Positions 27,705-33,186 of a DNA stretch of 33,186 nucleotides are shown here, in pieces (the stretch's first letter is position 1; every line of letters begins with the position of its first letter). The notes under the pieces were generated by a model. That model was not told the DNA's origin, did no database searches, and was given only the letters and a program-made list of their open reading frames with translations. This DNA is from Microcoleus asticus IPMA8 (GTDB lineage: Bacteria; Cyanobacteriota; Cyanobacteriia; Cyanobacteriales; Microcoleaceae). The translations under genes were made by a program, and so were the position numbers. The stretch is taken from NCBI RefSeq assembly GCF_013179805.1, contig NZ_SRRZ01000082.1, forward strand, positions 1 to 33,186. The letters run 5' to 3'.

Positions 27705-29573
27705 TCAGGACTGGAGTTTGTTAGGGTTAGTAGTTCGCAGAAATTCTATCCGAAATGTCGAACCTTTTTTGGGTTGGCTTTCGACCGTAATTGTGCCGTC
27801 CATCATTTTGACTAAAGAGGCACTAATGGCTAGTCCTAAACCGGTGCCTGGATATTGGCGGGTTGTGCTTTGGTCGGCTTGATGGAATTTGTCGAAAATT
27901 TCGGGCAGTTCGGTTTCACCGATGCCGATTCCTGTATCCCGAACGGTGATAGTTAGCCGATCGCCATTTAATTCCCGCGCCTCAATCCAAATACTGCCCC
28001 GATGCGTGAATTTAACCGCGTTGGAAATGAGATTGACCAAAACTTGTCGCAGACGCCACTTGTCATTAACTATAAGCTGATTCTGCAAGCACACGCTGAC
28101 AAACATTGCCACATTCTTTTCGGTGGCTTGATTTCCGAATTCTAGGGCGACATCGATTACTAAATGCCCTAAATCAAATTCTTCAGTTTCTAATTCTGTG
28201 CTGCCGCTCTCGATTTTGGAAAGGTCGAGGATATCGTTAATCAGCACTAGCAGGTTTTGGCCGTTATCTAAAATGCGCCCCACCATCTCTGTTTGCTTGG
28301 GGGTCAGCAATTGTTTGTGCTGGCGCAGCAGCAATTGGGAAAAGCCGATAATCCCATTCATGGGAGTTAGCAATTCGTGGGACACGGTGCCCAAAAATTG
28401 CGATTTTAACTTGGCTGCTTCTAGCAGTTGCAATTTTTGCTGTTGAATCCGCCGGCCCTGATTTTCCAGTTCTTCCTGCTGGCGAATTAGCAGCTCGTTT
28501 TGCAACTCTAAAAGCTGTTCCTGCTTTTTTAATTTTTCGATCGCCCGCGCGCTGTTAATTGCCATCGCAGCTTGTTTTCCCATAACCGCCAGCAGTTGCT
28601 GAGTTTCCCTGTCAATCGCCGTGCTGTCTTTCCCGTTGCCGATCGCCAACACGCCCAAACGCCCGGTTTCCCCCGACTCGATCGCCGCTGCACAGGCCGC
28701 CGCCGGCAGCCAGCCGTCGCACTCCGATCGCCACAGTAGAGACTCTCCCGTCGCAAATGCTTTCCACAGCAGCTTGTTTTGCACGTGCGGAATTTTGCCC
28801 GCACGTGCAAAGTTTTCCACGCCCCCGACAGCCCTGAGTTTCAGGCCGTTGGAATCGCTCTCCGGGAGGGCAACCAGGCAAAATTCAGCTCCGGCGATCG
28901 CTTCTACAGTCGCGTCCGCGATCGCTTGCAACAACTGGCACAAGTTACCCGCGCGCTGGCTCAACAGATTTGTAAATCTCTCGATCGCCCGCAAATCATG
29001 CCCAGCGTCCATTAGCGTCTGGGCTTGGCACAAATTTTCTGCTCTGAAGTTAGCTTCCGAGCGCGCTTGATGGCGCCAAAATTCTGGTTCTGCTTGCAGC
29101 TCGGCTTGAGTTTGTTCGATCGTGTCCATATCTCTGTAGGTTCCCACCCACTCCACAATTTCCTGATTGTCTGGGTTAGCGGGCGCTCCTCTGGCCAGGT
29201 TCCAGCGGTAAGTGCCCTCTCGCGTTTGCAGGCGAAATAGAATTTCGTAACTTTCCGGCGGGAACTCAGAAGTGCGCGCTTGCGCCAACAGACGAGCGCG
29301 GTCTTCAGGGTGAACGCGCGCCAAGTAGCCGAAACCCAAAGCTACTGCTGCTGGTACCCCCGTGTACTCCTCCCAGCGCTGACCTAAATAAGTTGCCCAG
29401 CCGTTGGCATTTGCTTTCCAAACAATGTCAGGAATTGCCTGTAACAGGCGATCGTCCTGAGTTTTGCTGTCGCCAACTTGCTGTAAAGGAGAGATTATAT
29501 CAGATACTTCCTGTAATATTTCCGCGCCGGAAAACTCCGAGCGAAAAAAGTTATTGCCGTGAGAGTGACTCAT
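27705..29573 (-). CDS. Soluble PAS-GAF sensor histidine kinase
   Basis: A 622-residue kinase from the ATG at 29573; a TTG five codons upstream is the alternative. Domains in order: PAS/PAC (about residues 45-155, IPDIVWKANANGWATYLG, then VHPEDR and GTYRDM); GAF (about 195-345); a coiled coil (about 345-390, EKLKKQEQLLELQNELL); HisKA with H399 in VSHELLTPMNGIIGFSQ; and HATPase with N-box NLISNAVKF, G1 DTGIGIG and G2 GTGLGLAIS. There are no membrane segments, so it senses a cytosolic signal, and no attached receiver domain. The GAF lacks an obvious bilin-binding Cys-His context. A response regulator gene is divergently placed 398 bases away and is a possible but unproven partner. Confidence 0.93.
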   Translation of the reverse strand: MSHSHGNNFFRSEFSGAEILQEVSDIISPLQQVGDSKTQDDRLLQAIPDIVWKANANGWATYLGQRWEEYTGVPAAVALGFGYLARVHPEDRARLLAQARTSEFPPESYEILFRLQTREGTYRWNLARGAPANPDNQEIVEWVGTYRDMDTIEQTQAELQAEPEFWRHQARSEANFRAENLCQAQTLMDAGHDLRAIERFTNLLSQRAGNLCQLLQAIADATVEAIAGAEFCLVALPESDSNGLKLRAVGGVENFARAGKIPHVQNKLLWKAFATGESLLWRSECDGWLPAAACAAAIESGETGRLGVLAIGNGKDSTAIDRETQQLLAVMGKQAAMAINSARAIEKLKKQEQLLELQNELLIRQQEELENQGRRIQQQKLQLLEAAKLKSQFLGTVSHELLTPMNGIIGFSQLLLRQHKQLLTPKQTEMVGRILDNGQNLLVLINDILDLSKIESGSTELETEEFDLGHLVIDVALEFGNQATEKNVAMFVSVCLQNQLIVNDKWRLRQVLVNLISNAVKFTHRGSIWIEARELNGDRLTITVRDTGIGIGETELPEIFDKFHQADQSTTRQYPGTGLGLAISASLVKMMDGTITVESQPKKGSTFRIEFLRTTNPNKLQS

Positions 29574-29971
29574 AAGAGGTTTTATCAATAAGCATTGAAC
29601 TTGAGCCCTAACAACGGCTAAAGACTCATGCTGCTAGCTTTATTGATTTTGACGACCCAAGTGCATCAAAATTTTTTATACTTTAAATCTATCTGGGTAG
29701 TGGTATCTTTACCTCTATCAAGGGGCGGACAATGGCATTATTCAGTTAAACTATAAAAACATTGACAGCTTACCTGTCCCGATCGGACTCGTGCAGGCGA
29801 TCGCCGCAAAATAACTTGAAACTTAGCTTGCTTTCTTGGCGGCTGGATGAGTATGCTTAAAAATGATGTGCGGCCTGTCAAACCCTAAATCCGGACACGT
29901 TCTCAAATTTGCTCAGCCAAGCTGAGTCAATTGACGATATTTTTAAAGTTTAGCGGACTATTGGAAAAAAG
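29574..29971. promoter_or_regulatory. Divergent promoter region between histidine kinase and response regulator genes
   Basis: No gene, repeat array or clear hairpin was seen. Promoters for both genes should lie here; I could not place them. Confidence 0.4.
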
Positions 29972-30691
29972 ATGAGTAAAATTCGCGTTGCTTTGATAGA
30001 AGACCACGACCTGACAAGAGTCGGCATCCGCACAGCTTTACAACAGCGTGACACGATAGAAGTTGTCGGGGATGCCGCTAACGCTACTGAGGGATTGAAA
30101 CTGCTTCAGTCTTCAAAACCTGACGTGGCAATTGTAGACATTGGCTTGCCGGATTTTGACGGTATTGAATTGACACAAAAGTTTAAAAAATCGGTAGCCG
30201 AGTCCGATCCGGATACCAAAATTTTGATTCTGACTTTTCAGGACAATGAAGAAGAAGTTCTGGCAGCTTTTGCCGCCGGAGCTGACTCTTACTGCATGAA
30301 AGATATCAGCTTCGATCAGTTGTTGGATGTAGTAAAAGTAACTCACGAAGGTAACTCTTGGATCGATCCGGCGATCGCCCGCATCGTCCTGAAACAAGCT
30401 CGCACTAAGGAGTCAGCGCCGGAAGAACCGAAGGCTGAGGGCAAAAGAGTCACAATTAAGGCTGCCGAACCCGAGTTCAGTCACATTATTGAGACTTACC
30501 CTTTAACCGAGCGGGAATTAGAGGTTTTGGAACTGATCGTGCAGGGTTACAGCAATGCTGCAATCGCCGAAAAACTGTACATTACTGTCGGTACAGTCAA
30601 GACTCACGTCCGCAATATTCTGAACAAGCTGTGCGCTGATGACCGCACTCAAGCAGCCGTTCTCGCCCTGCGTTCTGGCTTGGTTGGATGA
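29972..30691 (+). CDS. NarL/LuxR-type response regulator (Rre1/Ycf29-like)
   Basis: A 239-residue DNA-binding response regulator. The receiver domain (1-125) has the acidic pair E10/D11 in ALIEDHDL, phospho-acceptor D56 in AIVDIGLPD, and a conserved Lys in YCMKDISF. A linker (about 137-165) is followed by a LuxR-type helix-turn-helix (about 170-232, TERELEVLELIVQGYSNAAI, then AEKLYITVGTVKTHVRNIL). The sequence strongly recalls the cyanobacterial Rre1 group (Ycf29 in plastids), which acts with the kinase Hik2 in stress and light responses; that subgroup call is from memory. It is divergent from a PAS-GAF histidine kinase. Confidence 0.9.
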   Translation: MSKIRVALIEDHDLTRVGIRTALQQRDTIEVVGDAANATEGLKLLQSSKPDVAIVDIGLPDFDGIELTQKFKKSVAESDPDTKILILTFQDNEEEVLAAFAAGADSYCMKDISFDQLLDVVKVTHEGNSWIDPAIARIVLKQARTKESAPEEPKAEGKRVTIKAAEPEFSHIIETYPLTERELEVLELIVQGYSNAAIAEKLYITVGTVKTHVRNILNKLCADDRTQAAVLALRSGLVG

Positions 30692-30726
30692 AGCCTTATC
30701 ATCAGGCAAAATCAAGTTAAAAGTAG

Positions 30727-30743
30727 GGTGCGCAGTGCGCACC
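30727..30743. repeat. Dispersed palindrome, copy 2, possible terminator of the response regulator gene
   Basis: GGTGCGC-AGT-GCGCACC with flanks TAG and TTAC, 35 bases after the stop codon. The same 7-bp stem is at 11897-11913. Confidence 0.65.
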
Positions 30744-31176
30744 TTACTGCCGAAAATGTAGGAGCCGCACGAAGCACCGGCTGACTAATTGTTGCCGAAA
30801 AATTAAGGTGCGCCCGGAGTACCGATCGGCGAATTGCTTCCTGTTAAAAAAGGCTATCATTTCAAATTGCATCTATCCCAGTGCAGATATTTTAAATAAT
30901 ATTTGTATTAATTAAATATACCTTAAGATAGATGCGAAATAATGGTCAGTTTAGTATTAGTTATTATCGAGTAATAACAAGTTAGATACATTCCGATCGC
31001 ACTGCCGATATTGCGCAATTTCACTTCATAAAATGCAGCGGCAGAGGCCAGATTACCATACTTTTAGGAATAGTTAAGCCTTAAAGAAATTATATCCGCA
31101 GAGCGATGCAGAGTTCGCTTAAATTTGCAAAATTAAAAGTATCAACTGCTACTGAAATATTTTAGAAAGAGGTATT
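30744..31176. other. Intergenic region upstream of the GH13 gene
   Basis: No gene was found. It is AT-rich, especially 30885-30930. A minus-strand stretch ending IGTPGAP-stop (about 30806-30850) recalls the end of the acidic protein at 26026 (LGTPGS-stop) but is too short to call. AGAGG six bases before the GH13 ATG is a good ribosome-binding site. Confidence 0.45.
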
Positions 31177-32829
31177 ATGGCCGCTCCAATTGAATTCAAG
31201 TTATTTGCTCCTTACAACAAAGGAGCTACCTTGATTGGCTCTTTTTCTAATTGGGAAGACATCCCGATGGAAAAGGACGAAGAAGGTTATTTTCGCACGC
31301 GAGTTGAGTTGGAGGATGGCGTTTATCAATACAAATTTCGCGTTCAGTCGAAAAGCTGGTTTCTGGAAGCCGATCAGTGGGTAGATGTGGTCGATCCCTA
31401 CGCGACTGACATCGACGATCCCACTCAAAACGGCCTGGTTCGGATCAAAGATGGCGATCGCATTGTCGATACCTACGTCTGGAAACACGACGACAAACCG
31501 CTGCCGGCCGATCGGGAATTAGTGATTTACGAAATGCACGTTGCCGACTTTTCTGGCGGTGAAGCCGATCCCCTGGCCCGCGGCAAGTACAAGCACGTCG
31601 TCGAAAAACTCGATTACCTAGTCGAACTCGGCATCAACGCGATCGAACTCATGCCCCTCAAAGAATACCCGGGCGACTACAGTTGGGGCTACAACCCCCG
31701 CTACTTCTTCGCTGCCGAGTCCAGCTACGGAACCACAGAAGAGCTCAAAAACCTGATAGACGAGTGTCACGGCCGCGGCATTCGCGTCATCATGGACGGG
31801 ATTTACAACCACTCGGAAGCGTCGAGCCCCCTCACTCAAATCGATCACGATTATTGGTACCACCACGAACCCCGCGATCCAGACAACAATTGGGGCCCGG
31901 AATTTAACTACGAATTCTACGACGAAAACTTAGGAACTTTCCCGGCGCGCAGATTTGCTGGCGATACAGTCCGCTTCTGGATTCAAGAATATCATCTCGA
32001 CGGCATTCGTTTCGACGCCGCGCGACAAATTGCCAACTACGATTTCATGCACTGGGTCGTTCAAGAAGCCAAAAATGCCGCCGGCCCCAAACCGTTTTAC
32101 ACCGTTGCCGAATACATTCCCGACGAGCCCAGCATCACCAATCTAGACGGGCCGATGGACGGCTGCTGGCACGACAGTTTCTATCACTCCATAATTCCAC
32201 AACTCTGCGGCGACAATTTTGATTTAGAACGGCTCAAAGAGGTAATCGACTGCAAGCGGCAAGGTTACTTGGGTGCTACGAATGTAGTGAATTATCTGAG
32301 CAATCACGACCACGATCGCCTTTTTGCCGAATTGGGCGATCGCGGGATTTTGGATGAAGCAGCATTCAAGCGGGCGAAGTTGGGAACCGTGGTGTTAATG
32401 ACAGCAGTTGGCGTGCCGCTGATTTGGATGGGCGAAGAATTTGGCGAATACAAAGCCAAAACAATCGAGCAATCTAAAATTGACTGGACGCTGCTAGGAA
32501 ATGACATGAATAAAGGTTTGTGGGAATACTACAAAGGCTTGATTCACCTGCGCAAAAATAACCAAGCACTTTACACAGAAAACATCGAGTTTTTCCACGA
32601 AGACCCCGACTCGAAAGTTTTTGCTTACGCTCGCTGGAACGATGAAGGTTCGAGAGTTGTAGTAGTGGTGAATTGGTCGGAAAATTATCTAGCTGGTTAC
32701 AGCGTTCCCCACTTCCCGGAAAACGGAACTTGGCACGAATGGACGGGGAATTATGATATTGAATCGGGCGATAACAATCTTATAATCGACTTGCCGGAAT
32801 ACGAAGCGAAAGTGTTTGTTTGGCAGTAA
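31177..32829 (+). CDS. GH13-family alpha-glucan enzyme with N-terminal CBM48
   Basis: A 550-residue enzyme of the alpha-amylase superfamily. Residues 1-100 form a CBM48-like glycogen-binding domain (IEFKLFAPYNKGATLIGSFS, NWEDIPM). The barrel starts at about 115 (LVIYEMHVADFSGG). Catalytic residues are visible: nucleophile D280 in LDGIRFDAARQI, acid/base E312 in FYTVAEYIPD, and D378 in YLSNHDHDR. MDGIYNHSE (206-214) is conserved region I. A beta domain closes the protein (about 465-550). The layout matches branching-enzyme/maltooligosyltrehalose-hydrolase relatives rather than secreted amylases; no signal peptide is present, so it acts on cytosolic glycogen or maltodextrin. The exact reaction cannot be fixed. 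A ribosome-binding site (AGAGG) precedes the ATG. Confidence 0.92.
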   Translation: MAAPIEFKLFAPYNKGATLIGSFSNWEDIPMEKDEEGYFRTRVELEDGVYQYKFRVQSKSWFLEADQWVDVVDPYATDIDDPTQNGLVRIKDGDRIVDTYVWKHDDKPLPADRELVIYEMHVADFSGGEADPLARGKYKHVVEKLDYLVELGINAIELMPLKEYPGDYSWGYNPRYFFAAESSYGTTEELKNLIDECHGRGIRVIMDGIYNHSEASSPLTQIDHDYWYHHEPRDPDNNWGPEFNYEFYDENLGTFPARRFAGDTVRFWIQEYHLDGIRFDAARQIANYDFMHWVVQEAKNAAGPKPFYTVAEYIPDEPSITNLDGPMDGCWHDSFYHSIIPQLCGDNFDLERLKEVIDCKRQGYLGATNVVNYLSNHDHDRLFAELGDRGILDEAAFKRAKLGTVVLMTAVGVPLIWMGEEFGEYKAKTIEQSKIDWTLLGNDMNKGLWEYYKGLIHLRKNNQALYTENIEFFHEDPDSKVFAYARWNDEGSRVVVVVNWSENYLAGYSVPHFPENGTWHEWTGNYDIESGDNNLIIDLPEYEAKVFVWQ

Positions 32830-32879
32830 GCTTTCAGGCGTCGAAAGCACTGATTCGCCCTTCAAAAATATGATGACTA

Positions 32880-32935
32880 AAGTCCTAACTACCAACCCTC
32901 AAAAAACTGTTTGTAGTAAGGACTTGAGTTTTTTA
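32880..32935 (+). terminator. Terminator of the GH13 gene
   Basis: AAGTCCTAACTACCAAC pairs with GTTTGTAGTAAGGACTT with two mismatches (32880-32925, 12-base loop), followed by GAGTTTTTTATT. It starts 50 bases after the stop codon. Hairpins of this sequence type look like a dispersed cyanobacterial repeat. Confidence 0.8.
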
Positions 32936-33066
32936 TTAATTCCCCCAAACTCCCAGAAAGGATGCGATCACTACAAACTTATAAGGGTTATTTGACAGCT
33001 TTTTATCTATAGCAACCGCCAAGACGGTCAGGACATTTTTAATCGCTGAAACCATTGCTATTACTG

Positions 33067-33157
33067 CTTCTTCCTTCTTCCTTCTTCCTTCTTCCTTCTT
33101 CCTTCTTCGTTCTTCCTTCTTCCTTCTTCCTTCTTCGTTCTTGGTTGTTCGTTCTTA
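33067..33157. repeat. Heptanucleotide array CTTCTTC/GTTCTTC, 13 units
   Basis: Thirteen contiguous seven-base units: mainly CTTCTTC, with GTTCTTC and, at the right end, GTTCTTG, GTTGTTC and GTTCTTA. It is the longest array in the window. No gene lies between the GH13 terminator and the window end. Confidence 0.92.
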
Positions 33158-33186
33158 GTGCGGCTTGCTGGTTGTTAATTTGTTTG

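Noticed and set aside
27705..30691. The divergent histidine kinase and response regulator as a cognate pair
   Set aside because: Divergent position alone is weak evidence, and the regulator looks like the Rre1 group, which is known to work with a different kinase; not claimed.
30800..30850. Minus-strand stretch ending IGTPGAP-stop, similar to the end of the acidic protein at 26026
   Set aside because: Only about 16 codons are open between stops; the similarity of a few residues is too short to call a gene remnant.
33067..33157. Possible CRISPR-like array
   Set aside because: The period is 7 bases with no spacers and no cas genes nearby, so it is a short tandem repeat.

Overview
The window looks like chromosome from a filamentous, probably non-heterocystous cyanobacterium (Oscillatoria/Microcoleus-like). 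Reasons: many HIP1 octamers (GCGATCGC); an ndhA-I-G-E cluster in the cyanobacterial/plastid order; a Ycf20/DUF565 protein; plant-type glycerate kinase; a helical carotenoid protein related to the N-domain of orange carotenoid protein; a cyanobacterial-type tmRNA tag; eukaryotic-type Ser/Thr kinases; and numerous heptanucleotide repeat arrays between genes. The genus is inferred, not shown.

Layout. 1-1.3 kb: an apparently intact IS630-family insertion sequence whose terminal repeats contain the HIP1 octamer. 1.4-6.4 kb (minus strand): a polytopic GT-C-like membrane protein, an exported SMP-30/gluconolactonase-like protein, and an M48 membrane protease split by a one-base shift in a 7-T run. 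6.6-11.4 kb (plus): proA, a HEAT-like/FGE-sulfatase-domain protein, a membrane-anchored Ser/Thr kinase and folB. 11.5-14.5 kb (minus): the ndhAIGE operon for NDH-1 membrane-arm and connecting subunits. 14.8-15.2 kb (minus): ssrA (tmRNA) with a strong terminator. 15.5-17.2 kb (minus): a second Ser/Thr kinase.

17.2-20.4 kb is the accessory part. A RelE/ParE-family toxin gene is cut in two: its first 58 codons lie at 19082-19255 behind an intact-looking antitoxin gene, and its last 31 codons lie about 1.4 kb away at 17596-17691 on the same strand. The DNA between the halves has the opposite coding strand and carries a small FGE-sulfatase-domain gene flanked by two gene fragments. Nearby are a decayed YefM-like antitoxin and a duplicated 68-bp promoter/leader, one copy of which has lost its ribosome-binding site and start codon.

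20.4-24.5 kb: a GNAT acetyltransferase, an ArnT-like GT39 membrane glycosyltransferase, an anchored hypothetical protein and Ycf20. 24.6-33 kb: glycerate kinase (photorespiration), a small acidic protein divergent from the helical carotenoid protein (photoprotection), a PAS-GAF histidine kinase divergent from a NarL/LuxR response regulator (Rre1/Ycf29-like), and a CBM48-GH13 alpha-glucan enzyme.

A theme across the window is repeat-driven change. Heptamer arrays occupy many intergenic gaps, one array supplies the folB stop codon, and two enzymes (GT39 and glycerate kinase) have in-frame insertions made of the same kinds of repeats. A 108-113 bp element with 12-bp terminal inverted repeats occurs twice, each time just downstream of a minus-strand gene. 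No CRISPR array, tRNA, rRNA or prophage was seen.
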